Below, one piece after another: positions 42,555 to 53,206 of a DNA stretch of 64,000 nucleotides (positions are counted from its first letter, which is position 1; each line of letters opens with the position of its first letter). The DNA is taken from NCBI RefSeq assembly GCF_000270185.1, contig NC_015516.1, positions 1 to 64,000 on the forward strand, in the 5' to 3' direction. A program made the translations under genes and the position numbers. The notes under the pieces were generated by a model. That model had not been told where the DNA came from. It ran no database searches and saw nothing but the letters and a program-made list of their open reading frames with translations. Origin of the DNA: Melissococcus plutonius ATCC 35311 (GTDB lineage Bacteria > Bacillota > Bacilli > Lactobacillales > Enterococcaceae).

Positions 42555-43694
42555 ATGAAGAAACGTATCATTACGTTGCTAATGATCCTGATTGGGATTA
42601 GTTTGGGAATTGCCTTTTTACCACCTATTTGGCAAGCAGTAAATTTAGGGAATAATCATTGGTTGAACACTTTTACCAATGGGTTATTTGGTGCATTTAT
42701 TTTTTTTATTTTATCTTTATTAGTAGAAAAATATATTATCATGTGCATTAAAAAATTAGAAGCTTATTTAAACAAAATTAGTTTGACTTATTTATTATTT
42801 GGTAGTCTTGGTGCAATTATTGGATTAACATTTGGTTTAATTATTTCAATCCCACTATATAATTTAAATATTATGATTTTAGATAGTTTAGTTCCAATTT
42901 TATTGATGATTCTACTTGGCTATTTAGGATTCCACGTAGGTGCCGAAAGACATGAAGATTGGCGAAAAATTTTTGTATCTAAACAAAAAAGAAATACAAA
43001 TGAAATGGAAAAATCACAGAACAATACAACTACTAATCTTTTTCATAAATATAAGATTTTAGATACAAGTGTTATTATTGATGGTCGAATTTATGATATT
43101 GCTAGAACTGGTTTTTTAGAAGGTATTTTACTTATTCCTAATTTTGTTCTATATGAACTTCAATATATTGCTGATTCAGGAGATAACTTAAAACGTGTAC
43201 GTGGTCGCCGTGGATTAGATATTTTGAATGCACTGCAAAAGGAATCAGATATCTCGGTAGAAATGTATGATGGTGATTTTGAAGAAATAACAGAAGTAGA
43301 TAGTAAATTAATAAAATTAGCAAAATTACTAGATGGTATTGTTGTTACAAATGATTATAATTTAAATAAGGTTTCAGAGTTTCAAAACATTCCCGTTTTA
43401 AATATCAATGCTTTAGCAAATGCAGTGAAACCAGTGGTTATTCCCGGTGAGACTATGGAAGTAATGGTGGTAAAAGCTGGAACAGAGAGGCAGCAAGGCG
43501 TAGCTTATCTGGATGATGGCACAATGATAGTAGTTGAAGAGGGACAAAATCATATGAATGAACATCTTCAAGTGACAGTGACAAGTGCCTTACAAACGGC
43601 AGCTGGGCGAATGATTTTTGCTAGACCGACAAATTCTAACCAAGATACACATTCGGAATTAAAAGAAAATGATCAAAATAGTGAAGAAAGTTAA
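42555..43694 (+). CDS. yacL: PIN/TRAM-domain membrane protein YacL
   Basis: 379 residues: four membrane helices in the first 135 residues, then a PIN nuclease-like domain (LDTSVIIDGRIYDIARTGF near 172, LAKLLDGIVVTNDYNLNKV near 255) and a C-terminal TRAM domain. The acidic residues expected for a PIN nuclease are visible. It lies between radA and gltX, as in other Firmicutes. Biochemical function is unproved. The start is the ATG at 42555, with AGGAG upstream. Confidence 0.9.
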   Translation: MKKRIITLLMILIGISLGIAFLPPIWQAVNLGNNHWLNTFTNGLFGAFIFFILSLLVEKYIIMCIKKLEAYLNKISLTYLLFGSLGAIIGLTFGLIISIPLYNLNIMILDSLVPILLMILLGYLGFHVGAERHEDWRKIFVSKQKRNTNEMEKSQNNTTTNLFHKYKILDTSVIIDGRIYDIARTGFLEGILLIPNFVLYELQYIADSGDNLKRVRGRRGLDILNALQKESDISVEMYDGDFEEITEVDSKLIKLAKLLDGIVVTNDYNLNKVSEFQNIPVLNINALANAVKPVVIPGETMEVMVVKAGTERQQGVAYLDDGTMIVVEEGQNHMNEHLQVTVTSALQTAAGRMIFARPTNSNQDTHSELKENDQNSEES

Positions 43695-43740
43695 TTAAAA
43701 AATATAACTATAGATTTATTTAAAAATCATTAGGAGAATG

Positions 43741-43772
43741 AAGAAGAATGACTAAAAATTCTTCTTTCTCTT
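43741..43772 (+). terminator. Probable terminator after yacL
   Basis: AAGAAGAAT (43741-43749) pairs with ATTCTTCTT (43758-43766), followed by a T/C-rich tail. Confidence 0.55.
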
Positions 43773-44200
43773 CTTGTACTTTGTTAAATTTAACAAGGTA
43801 ATATGAAGAGAATACTCACTAGTAAATAATAATAAGTAAAACTACTTTCTTTTATGAAGATTAGGAAAATAACTATTTACTAACAAAGAAAAAGTTTTTT
43901 AGTTAGTTGAATGTCGTTCCCATTTCTTAACAATCCAACTAAATGGATTTAAACAACGAAAAATTGTGAACAATGGCTTTACTATTGGCTTTATTGATTG
44001 TACAATCATAGCTGAATGGTTAAAATAGGTACATTTAAAGTAAAATTGAAGAATTTATCTAAATAAAAAATAATAAGTAATAAAAGAATGAATCATTCAT
44101 ATTGAAATAAGTAGTCAAGTATACTTTTTAATTAGTTATTTGAATCAAATTATTAAATATAATGTCTATTTCATTAACTTGAGGTAAATTTAAAGGAAGA
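43773..44200. other. AT-rich gap upstream of gltX
   Basis: No gene. I looked for a T-box leader (the AGGGTGG-ACCGCG core) and did not find one. Confidence 0.45.
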
Positions 44201-44216
44201 AAAGGAGATACAAATT

Positions 44217-45677
44217 ATGACTAAGGTTCGCGTACGCTATGCACCAAGTCCAACTGGGCATTTACATATTGGTAATGCAAGAACAGCACTATTTAACTAT
44301 CTATTTGCTCGCCACAATGATGGAGATTTTATTATTCGAATTGAGGATACCGACCAAAAAAGAAATATTGAAGGCGGTGAAAAAAGTCAGCTTGAAAACT
44401 TAAAATGGCTAGGTGTTGATTGGGACGAATCACCTGACAATCCAGGAGCCTACGGCCCTTATCGTCAATCTGAGCGAAAAGATATCTACCAACCTTTAAT
44501 TGATCAACTTTTGAGCAGTAATCGTGCTTATAAATGTTATTGTACGCCTGAAGAATTAAAAGAAGAAAGAGAAGGTCAAAAAGCACTTGGTGAAATGCCG
44601 CATTATGCTGGTAAATGTGCGAATTTAACACCAAGTGAGCAAGCAGAAAATGAAGCTAAGGGATTAATTCCAGTTATTCGTTTTCGTGTCCCTAGAAATA
44701 CTTCTTATACGTTTAATGATATGGTTAAGGGAGAGATTGTTTTTGAGTCTGACAATATCGGTGGAGATTTTGTCATTCAAAAGCAAGATGGTATGCCAAC
44801 TTATAATTTTGCGGTTGCTGTTGATGATCATCTTATGAAAATTACCCATGTTCTACGTGGAGACGATCATATTGCTAATACACCAAAACAATTAATGATC
44901 TATGAAGCTTTTGGTTGGACACCGCCTATTTTTGGCCATATGACATTAATCATTAATGCCGCAACTGGTAAAAAATTAAGTAAACGTGATGAAACAATTT
45001 TACAATTTATTGAACAATATCGTGAACTAGGTTACCTACCAGAAGCAATGTTAAACTTTACGACATTGTTAGGTTGGTCTCCAGTAGGCGAAGAAGAAAT
45101 CTTTTCACAAAGAGAATTAATTGATATGTTTGATCCAAAACGTTTAAGTAAATCACCTGCTGCTTTTGATGCAAAAAAATTAGCTTGGGTAAACAATCAA
45201 TATGTGAAAAAAATGGATTTACATGAATTAACAGAGATGTGTATACCATACTTAATCGCTGATGGACGGGTAGAAAAAGAGCCATCATCAGAGAAGATCC
45301 AATGGCTGGAAAATATGGTTCATCTATATCAACCTCAAATGAGTTATGCTGCAGAAATGGTTGATTTATCTGCATTATTTTTCAATGAACATCCCGTTCT
45401 TGATGATGCAGCAAAAGAAGCGTTAAGTGGAGAAACCACACCAATCGTCCTATCGAACTTTAAAGACCAATTAGAAAAATTAGTAATTTTTGATGCTCCT
45501 AGTATAAAAGCAGCAATTAAGACAGTTCAAAAAGAAACAGGAATTAAGGGTAAACCACTTTTCATGCCTATCCGGGTTGCTGTATCAGGACAAACACATG
45601 GACCAGAACTAGCTGAAACGATTGAATTGTTAGGAAAAGAAAAGGTTCTAAATCATTTAAATAATGTGCTTAGCTAA
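44217..45677 (+). CDS. gltX: Glutamate--tRNA ligase
   Basis: Charges tRNA-Glu with glutamate; in bacteria lacking GlnRS it also charges tRNA-Gln for later amidation. The 486 residues are class I: the HIGH-type signature HLHIG at 15-19 and KLSKR near 252-256. The C-terminal anticodon-binding domain is complete. AAAGGAG precedes the ATG. Its usual Firmicute neighbour cysE is missing, with cysS next after about 490 bases. Confidence 0.97.
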   Translation: MTKVRVRYAPSPTGHLHIGNARTALFNYLFARHNDGDFIIRIEDTDQKRNIEGGEKSQLENLKWLGVDWDESPDNPGAYGPYRQSERKDIYQPLIDQLLSSNRAYKCYCTPEELKEEREGQKALGEMPHYAGKCANLTPSEQAENEAKGLIPVIRFRVPRNTSYTFNDMVKGEIVFESDNIGGDFVIQKQDGMPTYNFAVAVDDHLMKITHVLRGDDHIANTPKQLMIYEAFGWTPPIFGHMTLIINAATGKKLSKRDETILQFIEQYRELGYLPEAMLNFTTLLGWSPVGEEEIFSQRELIDMFDPKRLSKSPAAFDAKKLAWVNNQYVKKMDLHELTEMCIPYLIADGRVEKEPSSEKIQWLENMVHLYQPQMSYAAEMVDLSALFFNEHPVLDDAAKEALSGETTPIVLSNFKDQLEKLVIFDAPSIKAAIKTVQKETGIKGKPLFMPIRVAVSGQTHGPELAETIELLGKEKVLNHLNNVLS

Positions 45678-45765
45678 AACGGTTTTTAAATAAAAATGGA
45701 AAAATTTCCGATGAATAACTGAATCAATTTGTTAATTCATGAATAACTAAAAAAAATTTCCCATT

Positions 45766-45793
45766 AATGAACCGTTCATTGCATTTTAATGCA
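45766..45793. repeat. Two abutting inverted repeats between gltX and cysS
   Basis: AATGAACCGTTCATT (45766-45780) is a 7+1+7 palindrome and TGCATTTTAATGCA (45780-45793) a near palindrome directly behind it. They could form an operator or a cruciform. Role unknown. Confidence 0.45.
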
Positions 45794-45872
45794 TTAATGT
45801 ATCAGGTTAGAAATGCTTTTCTCTATTAAAGTGTACTAAGGATATAAAAAGATTTTATAGTAAATAAGATCT

Positions 45873-45918
45873 AAGAACGTCTTTTAAATGCTGATATTTA
45901 AAAGACGTTCTTCTTTAT
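45873..45918 (+). terminator. Terminator between gltX and cysS
   Basis: A 17-bp perfect stem (45873-45889 with 45896-45912) with a 6-base loop, followed by CTTTAT. The rest of the gap to cysS has no gene; no cysE remnant was recognised. Confidence 0.8.
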
Positions 45919-46167
45919 ACTATATGAATTCTCATTTTCCTTACTATTCATTGATGCTTTAAAAAGAATGAACACCATTTTTTTCAATTTTTCTGATAAA
46001 ATAAGGATGAATCAATCGTTTAATTTTAACAACAAATTAAATTTAGATAATAATTATTGGTAGCTAGGTAGGTTCACGAATTTAGCTGATACTAATTACA
46101 AGATAATAAAAAATGAATTTAAAATATTTTATTATACCTTTCTAATAAAATAAGAAGGAGAAATTCA

Positions 46168-47577
46168 ATGATTACAATTTATAATACATTGACACGTAAA
46201 AAAGAACCTTTTATTCCTATTGAAGAGAATAAAGTCCGTATGTATGTTTGTGGACCAACTGTTTATAATTACATTCATATTGGCAATGCTCGTAGCGCAA
46301 TTGCATTTGATACGATTCGTCGCTATCTTGAGTATCGAGGATATACAGTAAATTATGTTTCTAATTTTACCGATATTGATGATAAAATTATTCGCGCAGC
46401 CAAGGAAATGAAGATAACTGCAGAGGCTGTATCCAGTCGGTTCATTCATGCTTTCGAAGAAGATAGCAATGCTTTAAATATTCAACCAGCAACTTGTCAC
46501 CCACGTGTTATGACCCATATCCCAGATATTTTGGCTTTTATTCAACAGTTGATTGAAAAAGGTTATGCTTATGAAGCACAGGGAGATGTTTATTATCGAA
46601 CCTATAAGTTCAAACAATATGGTGAATTAAGTCACCAATCTATAGATGATCTTGAGATTGGAGCTAGCCAACGAACTGGGGAAGAAAGAAGTTTGAAAGA
46701 GGATCCATTAGACTTTGCTTTATGGAAAAAAGCTAAACCAGGTGAAATTTCTTGGGATTCACCTTGGGGAGCAGGACGTCCTGGTTGGCATATCGAATGT
46801 TCAGTAATGGCGATGAAACATCTAGGTGAAACAATTGATATTCATGGTGGAGGGCAAGATTTGGAATTTCCTCATCATGAAAATGAAATTGCTCAAAGTG
46901 AAGCACAATCTGGAAAAACCTTTGTCAATTATTGGATGCATAATGGCTATGTGACTGTTGGTGAGAACGATGAAAAAATGAGTAAGTCACTTGGAAACTT
47001 TGTGACTGTACATGAACTTATTCAAACCATTGATCCACAGGTGTTACGTTTTTTCATGTCAACGACACAATATCGTCATCCCATTCATTATAGTCAAACA
47101 ACCATCAAAGAAGCAGCTAGTAATCTTAAAAGATTACAAAATGCTTTTAATAACTTAACATTTAGAAAAAATGATACTTTAGAACAGTTGACAGAAGATG
47201 AAAATGACTTAGAAACATTAAATTTGTTTAAAGGGCAATTTATTCAAGCAATGGATGATGATTTTAATACAGCAAATGGGATTACAATTGTTTACGAACT
47301 GGCAAAATGGATGAACCTATATAGTGAAAGAAAGGCCGTTTCCAAAAAGGTTATTGAAAAAACATTAACTTATTTTACACAATGGTTGGCTATTTTTGGT
47401 ATCTTCTTTTCTTCAGAAGTATTGATCGATCAAGATATTGATCAGTTAATTAATGAAAGAGAACAAGCCAGAAAAGAAGGAAATTTTGGTCGTAGTGATG
47501 AGATTCGTGATTTATTAAATCAACAAGGTATCGTGCTAGAAGATACAAAACAGGGGACAAGATGGAGAAGAATATGA
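46168..47577 (+). CDS. cysS: Cysteine--tRNA ligase
   Basis: Charges tRNA-Cys. The 469 residues show the zinc ligand Cys28 in MYVCGPT, the HIGH motif IHIGNARS near 36-43, GWHIECS near 210 and KMSKSLGN near 270, and a C-terminal helical domain. AAGGAG precedes the ATG. The stop TGA overlaps the mrnC start in ATGA, so translation is probably coupled. Confidence 0.97.
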   Translation: MITIYNTLTRKKEPFIPIEENKVRMYVCGPTVYNYIHIGNARSAIAFDTIRRYLEYRGYTVNYVSNFTDIDDKIIRAAKEMKITAEAVSSRFIHAFEEDSNALNIQPATCHPRVMTHIPDILAFIQQLIEKGYAYEAQGDVYYRTYKFKQYGELSHQSIDDLEIGASQRTGEERSLKEDPLDFALWKKAKPGEISWDSPWGAGRPGWHIECSVMAMKHLGETIDIHGGGQDLEFPHHENEIAQSEAQSGKTFVNYWMHNGYVTVGENDEKMSKSLGNFVTVHELIQTIDPQVLRFFMSTTQYRHPIHYSQTTIKEAASNLKRLQNAFNNLTFRKNDTLEQLTEDENDLETLNLFKGQFIQAMDDDFNTANGITIVYELAKWMNLYSERKAVSKKVIEKTLTYFTQWLAIFGIFFSSEVLIDQDIDQLINEREQARKEGNFGRSDEIRDLLNQQGIVLEDTKQGTRWRRI

Positions 47578-47972
47578 AAGACTATACACAATTAGGTGGT
47601 CTAACTTTAGCATATATTGGGGATGCAATTTATGAAGTCTATATTCGTGATTACCTTATTAAAGAGGGAAAAACAAAGCCAAATACCTTACATCGCCTAG
47701 CGACCCATTATGTATCTGCTAAGGCTCAAGCTTTTTTAATTCTGGAAATGTTAGATGCCAAATTATTAACAGAAGAAGAAATTCAATTTTATAAACGAGG
47801 ACGCAATGCAAAAAGTCATACGTTTGCCAAAAATGCAGATGTAACAACTTATCGCATAGCGACTGGATTTGAAGCTTTGATGGGTTATTTGCATTTAACG
47901 AATCAAACAGAACGTATGGCTGAACTGATTAATTGGTGTATCGATAAGGTGGGCAATAGAAATGAAAAATAA
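47574..47972 (+). CDS. mrnC: Mini-ribonuclease III
   Basis: MrnC is a small RNase III-like enzyme without a double-stranded RNA-binding domain that trims 23S rRNA ends. The 132 residues contain [17 protein letters not shown], with the conserved acidic residue of the RNase III active site. I prefer ATG at 47574, because GGAG lies six bases upstream and the codon overlaps the cysS stop; an in-frame ATG at 47562 exists. It overlaps rlmB by 11 bases. Confidence 0.92.
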   Translation: MKDYTQLGGLTLAYIGDAIYEVYIRDYLIKEGKTKPNTLHRLATHYVSAKAQAFLILEMLDAKLLTEEEIQFYKRGRNAKSHTFAKNADVTTYRIATGFEALMGYLHLTNQTERMAELINWCIDKVGNRNEK

Positions 47973-48801
47973 ACAATCAAAAATTTCGCAAAACAAACAT
48001 AGATATAAAGAAAAAAATACAGCAAAAAATGAACAAAAAAAGATGAAAAAGACAGGAATTACTACTGAAGAAGACAATTTTGTCTTTGGTTATCATGCAG
48101 TTGTTGAAGCTATTCAACAAGGACGTGGGAATAAGCTATTTTTACAAGAAGATAGTAAGGGAGAAAAGATAGATAAACTAAAACAGTTAGCACAAGAAAG
48201 ATCATTGCCAGTAAAATGGGTGCCTAAAACCAAACTTGAAATGTGGAGTAACCAAGGGGTACATCAGGGAATGGTATTAGCTATAACAGCCTATGAATAT
48301 CTTTCATTAAATGAATTATTAGAACAGGTAAAAGTCAAAACAAAGACGCCTTTTTTTCTGATTCTAGATGGGTTAGAAGATCCTCATAATTTTGGTTCTA
48401 TTTTTCGGACGGCAGATGCAACAGGTGTTGATGGCATCATTATTCCCAAACATCGTTCCGTTGGTATTACGCCAGTAGTTACAAAAACATCTACTGGTGC
48501 AGTAGAATATATACCGGTAGCACGTGTTACCAATTTATCTCAAATTATTGCAAAATTGAAAGAACAGCAGTTTTGGATATTTGGAACGGATATGACTGGA
48601 ATAGATTATAGAAACTGGGATGCAACAGGTGCCCTTGCCTTAATTATTGGTAATGAAGGCAAGGGAATAAGTGCAGGTTTGAAAAAAGAAGCAGACGAAT
48701 TAATTACTATTCCTATGTCTGGTCACGTTCAAAGTTTGAATGCCGGTGTAGCTGCTGGGTTATTGATGTATGAAGCTTACCGCAAACGTTATCCATTATA
48801 A
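47962..48801 (+). CDS. rlmB: 23S rRNA 2'-O-methyltransferase RlmB (TrmH family)
   Basis: A SPOUT-type methyltransferase that modifies 23S rRNA guanosine 2251 (E. coli numbering) using S-adenosylmethionine. The 279 residues begin with a lysine-rich extension, then [10 protein letters not shown] near residue 36. The knotted core has [20 protein letters not shown] near 134 and [10 protein letters not shown] and [14 protein letters not shown] near the end. It belongs to the cysS-mrnC-rlmB-yacP operon. Confidence 0.93.
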   Translation: MKNKQSKISQNKHRYKEKNTAKNEQKKMKKTGITTEEDNFVFGYHAVVEAIQQGRGNKLFLQEDSKGEKIDKLKQLAQERSLPVKWVPKTKLEMWSNQGVHQGMVLAITAYEYLSLNELLEQVKVKTKTPFFLILDGLEDPHNFGSIFRTADATGVDGIIIPKHRSVGITPVVTKTSTGAVEYIPVARVTNLSQIIAKLKEQQFWIFGTDMTGIDYRNWDATGALALIIGNEGKGISAGLKKEADELITIPMSGHVQSLNAGVAAGLLMYEAYRKRYPL

Positions 48802-48814
48802 GGTAGGTGAAAAC

Positions 48815-49345
48815 ATGAAAGAACATCTATTAATTGTTGATGGGTATAATATGATTGGTGCCTGGCCAGAGCTTGTAAAGTTAAAAAAACAAGACAAACT
48901 AGAAGATGCTAGAGATGATTTATTAAATCGTTTATCAAATTATGCTAAATATGAGGGAATTGAGGTTATTATTGTTTTTGATGCACAACTTGTTCCTGGG
49001 ATCCAACAAACTTATAAAAAATCTCGTTTAACCGTTATTTTTACAAAAGAAGACGAAACAGCAGATAGTTATATAGAACGTATCGCTGGTGAAAAAAATA
49101 ATCATTTAACACAAGTAACCGTTGCTACAAGTGATTTAGCAGAACAATGGATGGTCTTTTCAAAAGGTGCTTTAAGAATTTCTGCTAGAGAGCTTTATCA
49201 GTTAATAAAAAAATCAGAAAAAACGATTGCATTACACTCAAGGGATATTCATTTTCAACAATTTCAGCGAAACTCACCTTGGAATTTAGAACAAATGGAA
49301 AAATTAACTAAAAAATTGGAAGAATTATCTAAAAAAAACAATTAA
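48815..49345 (+). CDS. yacP: NYN-domain endoribonuclease Rae1/YacP
   Basis: Rae1 (YacP) is a PIN-like NYN nuclease that cleaves mRNA in the ribosomal A site in B. subtilis. The 176 residues begin with LLIVDGYNMIGAWPEL, holding the conserved Asp, and VIIVFDAQLVPG near 57, DETADSYIER near 85. Start ATG 48815 follows GGTAGGTGA by a few bases, only 13 bases behind rlmB. Last gene of the operon. Confidence 0.93.
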   Translation: MKEHLLIVDGYNMIGAWPELVKLKKQDKLEDARDDLLNRLSNYAKYEGIEVIIVFDAQLVPGIQQTYKKSRLTVIFTKEDETADSYIERIAGEKNNHLTQVTVATSDLAEQWMVFSKGALRISARELYQLIKKSEKTIALHSRDIHFQQFQRNSPWNLEQMEKLTKKLEELSKKNN

Positions 49346-49438
49346 CTTTTCATTCACTTTAGTCCCATAAATATCCCATGCTATGCTCACTATAATCATG
49401 AATTCAAAATATTTCGTTGATTGGAGGGCAGAGAAAGT

Positions 49439-49996
49439 ATGGAAAATATTAAGGCGGCTATTGAGGGAAATGAGGAAGTATTTAATCATTTATATCGCCA
49501 ATATCATCCAATTGTTTATAAATTATCTAAAAAATATTACTTAAAAGGTTATGATAATGAAGACTGGTTACAAGAGGGACGTATTAGTTTTTATCATTCA
49601 TTAAAAAATTATCAGCCTGATCGAAAGGTAACAATTGGAAAATTTTTCAAATTGAATTTTGAAAATCATATTCGTAGTTTGGTTCGAAAACAATGTGCCT
49701 ACAAACGAACGGCAGATACAATGGCCGTTTCTCTAGAACAAAAACTTGAGAATCAAGAAGGTGAATGGGCAAGTTATTTAGGTGTTGAAAATTTAAACTC
49801 TCTAGATTATATGATTATGCGTGAGAAACTAGAAGCATTTCCAATGACACTATCTTCCTTTGAATGTACGATCTTCTCAGAATACATGAATGGTAAGGAA
49901 CTATCAACTATTGCAGAAGATCAACCAGAAATGCTGAATACCCGTAGTGCTTATGACCGAGCAAAACGTAAGTTAAAAGACATATTGGTTGAGTAA
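49439..49996 (+). CDS. Sigma-70-family factor, SigH-like
   Basis: 185 residues of a small sigma factor. Region 2 has HLYRQYHPIVYKLSKKYYLKGYDNEDWLQEGRI (in segments) and region 4 the C-terminal helix-turn-helix-like SAYDRAKRKLKDIL. The position behind yacP matches sigH in Firmicutes, which in streptococci and bacilli drives competence or stationary-phase genes. GGAGG lies at 49423-49427. I start at ATG 49439 because it fits that site; TTG 49421 is also in frame. A TATAAT sits at 49391. Role here is inferred. Confidence 0.85.
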   Translation: MENIKAAIEGNEEVFNHLYRQYHPIVYKLSKKYYLKGYDNEDWLQEGRISFYHSLKNYQPDRKVTIGKFFKLNFENHIRSLVRKQCAYKRTADTMAVSLEQKLENQEGEWASYLGVENLNSLDYMIMREKLEAFPMTLSSFECTIFSEYMNGKELSTIAEDQPEMLNTRSAYDRAKRKLKDILVE

Positions 49997-50071
49997 TGTT
50001 GAAAGTTTGCATGAAATTATTAAAAAATAACAAGTTATTTGTATTGCAATTCAACTAACTTTATGGTAAAC

Positions 50072-50100
50072 TTGATTTATTTTACAATGTGTGATAAAAT
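50072..50100 (+). promoter_or_regulatory. Promoter of veg
   Basis: TTGATT (50072-50077), 17-base spacer, TAAAAT (50095-50100). The transcript would start about 50107, leaving a leader of only about 13 bases. Confidence 0.65.
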
Positions 50101-50119
50101 AATGGCTGAGGTGAATGGG

Positions 50120-50365
50120 ATGCCAATAACTTTAGCTTCAATCAAAAAAAATCTAGAAAACCGTATAGGTAGTGAGATTATGCTTATTGCGCAAATCGGT
50201 AGGAAACGCCAAACTGAACGCAAGGGTATTTTAACAGAAACCTATCCATCTGTTTTTGTTGTGGATCTAGATCCCAATGAAAATTCTTTTGAACGCGTTT
50301 CTTATAGCTATTCGGACGTACTAACACATACAGTTGAAATTGAATTTCTTAGTGAAGCTGTATAA
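50120..50365 (+). CDS. veg: Veg family protein
   Basis: An 81-residue conserved Gram-positive protein implicated in biofilm and spore-coat regulation in Bacillus, with unclear mechanism. The sequence MPITLASIKKNLENRIG aligns with the B. subtilis Veg N-terminus, followed by GILTETYPSVFVVDLD and SFERVSYSYSDVLT. ATG 50120 is chosen over earlier in-frame codons because GAGGTGA lies five bases upstream and the length then matches. It is a short monocistronic unit with its own terminator. Confidence 0.92.
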   Translation: MPITLASIKKNLENRIGSEIMLIAQIGRKRQTERKGILTETYPSVFVVDLDPNENSFERVSYSYSDVLTHTVEIEFLSEAV

Positions 50366-50394
50366 TTACAATTTAATCATTAATTAAGAGAACT

Positions 50395-50432
50395 AAATGA
50401 GTAGAAATTTATAATTCTACTCATTTTTTGTT
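50395..50432 (+). terminator. Terminator after veg
   Basis: AAATGAGTAGAA (50395-50406) pairs with TTCTACTCATTT (50415-50426), followed by a T-run. Confidence 0.85.
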
Positions 50433-50583
50433 TCTCTTTTTTAAATAGCTGATAACATTTTTATATCAATTTATTTAATTGAATAAATAATAGATGGCGA
50501 TAGTTGTTTATTATTCTATAGGCCCCAACTTCTATTCTTAGGTTTATTTAAATCAAAATAGCAATTTTTTATCGATTTTTAGC

Positions 50584-50612
50584 TTGACAACTAGTCAGGT
50601 ATCTGTTAATCT
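50584..50612 (+). promoter_or_regulatory. Promoter and candidate zinc-repressor operator of the adc operon
   Basis: TTGACA (50584-50589), 17-base spacer, TAATCT (50607-50612). Overlapping the -35 is AACTAGT, whose ACTAGT core is palindromic and resembles half of the AdcR consensus TTAACNNGTTAA. Zinc-responsive control is inferred. Confidence 0.5.
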
Positions 50613-50667
50613 TTTTTTAAATCGTAATAATTACATTTTGAAAATAAATTGAAAAGAGGAAAGCTAA

Positions 50668-51639
50668 TTGAACATGAAGAAACGTCATTATGCATTAAGT
50701 TTACTTTTGTTGTGTGGTATAACCTTGCTATTTACCGGTTGTGGTTCGAAAAAGAGTGAAAACAATGAAGCACATGAAAAAATAAAAGTTGTTACAACAT
50801 TTTATCCAATGTATGATTTTACAAAAAATATTACTGGAAATGAAGCAGATGTTACATTGTTAACGCCAGCAGGGACTGAACCTCATGACTATGAACCAAG
50901 TGTAAAAGACCTGACAAAAGTTTATGATGCAGATGTCTTTGTTTATAATAATCATGAAATGGAAACCTGGGTTGATAAAGCTTTAGAAAGTGTAGATGAC
51001 CAAAAAACAGAAGTCGTTGAAGCAAGTAAGTCGATTTCCTTAATGAAAGGACACAAGCATGATCATGATTCTGAAGATCATCATAATCATCAACATGAAC
51101 ATGATTCAAAAGAAAGTGAGATAGATCCCCATGTTTGGTTAGATCCTGTTTTAGCCCAGAAAGAAGTTATAGCTATTCGTGATGCATTGATAAAGAAATT
51201 TCCAAAGAAAAAAGCGATATTTACAAAAAATGCCTCCAATTATCTTAAAAAATTAAAAGAATTAGATAAAGAATATAAAACAGCTTTCTCACAAGCAAAA
51301 AACAAAACATTTGTTACTCAGCATGCTGCGTTTGGTTATTTAGCAAAACAATATGGCTTAACACAAGAATCGATTGCTGGAATTTCTCCAGATCAGGAAC
51401 CATCTTCTAATCGGTTGGCAGAGTTAAAACATTATATTAATGAGAAACATATTTCTGTCATCTATTTTGAAACATCAGCTTCTTCCAAGGTAACCAAAGC
51501 TTTGGCCAATGAAACACATGTTTCTACTGCTGTTTTGAATCCGATAGAAAGCTTAACAACAAAAGAGCAAAAAACAGGAAAAAATTATATTACTATCATG
51601 CAAGATAATTTAAACGCATTGCAAAAAAGTATTAAATAA
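50668..51639 (+). CDS. adcA: Zinc ABC transporter, substrate-binding lipoprotein AdcA/ZnuA
   Basis: Captures zinc outside the membrane and hands it to the AdcB permease. The 323 residues start with a lipoprotein signal (LLLLCGITLLFTGCGS, lipobox LFTGC). The core has VVTTFYPMYDFTKNI and PAGTEPHDYEPS with a metal-ligand His. A His/Asp-rich loop (HKHDHDSEDHHNHQHEHD) near residue 130 and the DPHVWLDP motif follow. It ends without the ZinT-like domain of streptococcal AdcA. TTG 50668 sits 7 bases behind AGAGGA; ATG 50674 is an alternative. Confidence 0.93.
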   Translation: MNMKKRHYALSLLLLCGITLLFTGCGSKKSENNEAHEKIKVVTTFYPMYDFTKNITGNEADVTLLTPAGTEPHDYEPSVKDLTKVYDADVFVYNNHEMETWVDKALESVDDQKTEVVEASKSISLMKGHKHDHDSEDHHNHQHEHDSKESEIDPHVWLDPVLAQKEVIAIRDALIKKFPKKKAIFTKNASNYLKKLKELDKEYKTAFSQAKNKTFVTQHAAFGYLAKQYGLTQESIAGISPDQEPSSNRLAELKHYINEKHISVIYFETSASSKVTKALANETHVSTAVLNPIESLTTKEQKTGKNYITIMQDNLNALQKSIK

Positions 51640-51715
51640 CAGAGTAAATAAATTATTTGAAAATAGATAACTATAATTTATATTGCTTTTTTTATTTATA
51701 AAAAGGAAGAATGTC

Positions 51716-52396
51716 ATGCATTATATAGAAGTTAAAGATCTATCATTTTGTTATGAAGATGAGCCAATCCTAACCGATGTTTCATATTCTGTTGATCCGG
51801 GCGAGTTTGTTATTTTAACTGGTGAAAATGGAGCGGCCAAATCTACTTTAATAAAAAATACACTAGGTCTTCTTAAACCAACAAGTGGTATTATTAAACT
51901 AGCTAAAAAGAATAATAAGAATCAGAAATTGACAATTGGGTATATTCCTCAACAGATTGCTTCATTTAATGCTGGATTTCCAAGTACAGTACTTGAACTT
52001 GTACAATCAGGCAGATATCCACGTCATAGATGGTTTAAACCACTTACGTCAAAAGATCATCAGCATGTTGAAAAAGCACTGAAATCAGTTGATATGTGGG
52101 AAATGCGAAACAAGCGAGTAGGAGAGCTATCCGGCGGACAAAAGCAACGCATTAGTTTGGCAAGAGTATTTGCTACAGATCCTGATCTTTTCATTTTGGA
52201 TGAGCCTACGACAGGTATGGACGAAGCATCCAGAATTAAATTTTATCGTCTATTACAACATAATGCTCATAATCACAATAAAGGGATTTTAATGATCACG
52301 CATGATCATGAAGATATCCAGCAATATGTTGATCGACAAATTCATTTAGTCAGAAAGGAAGGGGTCCAATGGCGCTGCTTTCATACGAATTCATGA
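51716..52396 (+). CDS. adcC: Zinc ABC transporter ATP-binding protein AdcC
   Basis: The cytoplasmic ATPase of the zinc importer. The 226 residues have Walker [10 protein letters not shown] near residue 37 (Ala where most ABC proteins have Gly; I recall streptococcal AdcC being the same), the signature LSGGQKQR near 137 and Walker [13 protein letters not shown] near 157. The C-terminus WRCFHTNS resembles other AdcC proteins. ATG 51716 is chosen over an upstream in-frame ATG because AAGGAAG lies just ahead. It overlaps adcB by 28 bases. Confidence 0.93.
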   Translation: MHYIEVKDLSFCYEDEPILTDVSYSVDPGEFVILTGENGAAKSTLIKNTLGLLKPTSGIIKLAKKNNKNQKLTIGYIPQQIASFNAGFPSTVLELVQSGRYPRHRWFKPLTSKDHQHVEKALKSVDMWEMRNKRVGELSGGQKQRISLARVFATDPDLFILDEPTTGMDEASRIKFYRLLQHNAHNHNKGILMITHDHEDIQQYVDRQIHLVRKEGVQWRCFHTNS

Positions 52397-53199
52397 GAAA
52401 AGCTTTTTTAGCTGCTCTGTTTATTTCAGTTATTGCACCTATGCTAGGTGTGTTTTTGGTCATCCGTCGACAATCATTGATTGCTGATACTTTATCACAT
52501 GTTTCTCTAGCAGGTGTGGCACTGGGCTTTTTTCTTAATGTTAACCCAAGTATCACAACCTTGATTGTGGTAGTTATTGCCGCTGTTTTTTTAGAATATT
52601 TGCGTACAATTTATAGTACTTATTCTGAAATTTCTATTGCAATTTTAATGGCATGTGGACTAGCTTTAGCGTTAGTGCTAACGAATCTTAAAGGCGGCAA
52701 TTCTGCTGTCAACATTCAATCTTATTTGTTTGGTTCAATTGTTACTATTAGCTGGCAACAGGTCATCATTTTAGCTATCTTATTTATCCTATTAACGGTT
52801 TTATTTGTTCTTTTTAAACGACCTATGTATGTTTTAACATTTGATGAAAACATTGCACATGCAGATGGATTACCTATTTACTGGATGTCTATGATGTTTA
52901 ATATTATTACAGGTGTTTCCATTGCAGTAATGATTCCTATTGCAGGTGCCTTGTTAATTTCAGCAATTATGGTTTTACCAGCTGCTATTGGCATGAGGAT
53001 TGGTAAAGGATTCAATATTGTCATCTTTATTAGTGTGATTGTAGGTATGGTTGGTATGTTGACTGGCTTGACTTCTTCTTATTATTTAGAAGCACCACCA
53101 AGTGCCAGTATTACTTTAGTTTTTATTCTTTTATTTTTATTAGTAAATGGATTACGTAAGTTATTTTTAATCAGACGAAGAAAAAGTAAAAATAATTAA
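52369..53199 (+). CDS. adcB: Zinc ABC transporter permease AdcB
   Basis: The membrane channel of the zinc importer, family 3 metal-ABC permease. The 276 residues include about seven to nine membrane spans, with [18 protein letters not shown] near 39 and [18 protein letters not shown] near 190, both typical. AAGGAAGGGG precedes the ATG. It ends the three-gene operon, followed by a hairpin terminator. Confidence 0.94.
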   Translation: MALLSYEFMRKAFLAALFISVIAPMLGVFLVIRRQSLIADTLSHVSLAGVALGFFLNVNPSITTLIVVVIAAVFLEYLRTIYSTYSEISIAILMACGLALALVLTNLKGGNSAVNIQSYLFGSIVTISWQQVIILAILFILLTVLFVLFKRPMYVLTFDENIAHADGLPIYWMSMMFNIITGVSIAVMIPIAGALLISAIMVLPAAIGMRIGKGFNIVIFISVIVGMVGMLTGLTSSYYLEAPPSASITLVFILLFLLVNGLRKLFLIRRRKSKNN

Positions 53200-53206
53200 T
53201 GATAAG

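Noticed and set aside
43773-46167. T-box leaders before gltX or cysS
   Set aside because: The conserved T-box core sequence is not present.
51822-51848. Walker A of AdcC with Ala instead of Gly (GENGAAKST) as a damaging mutation
   Set aside because: I recall the same residue in streptococcal AdcC, so it is probably a family trait.
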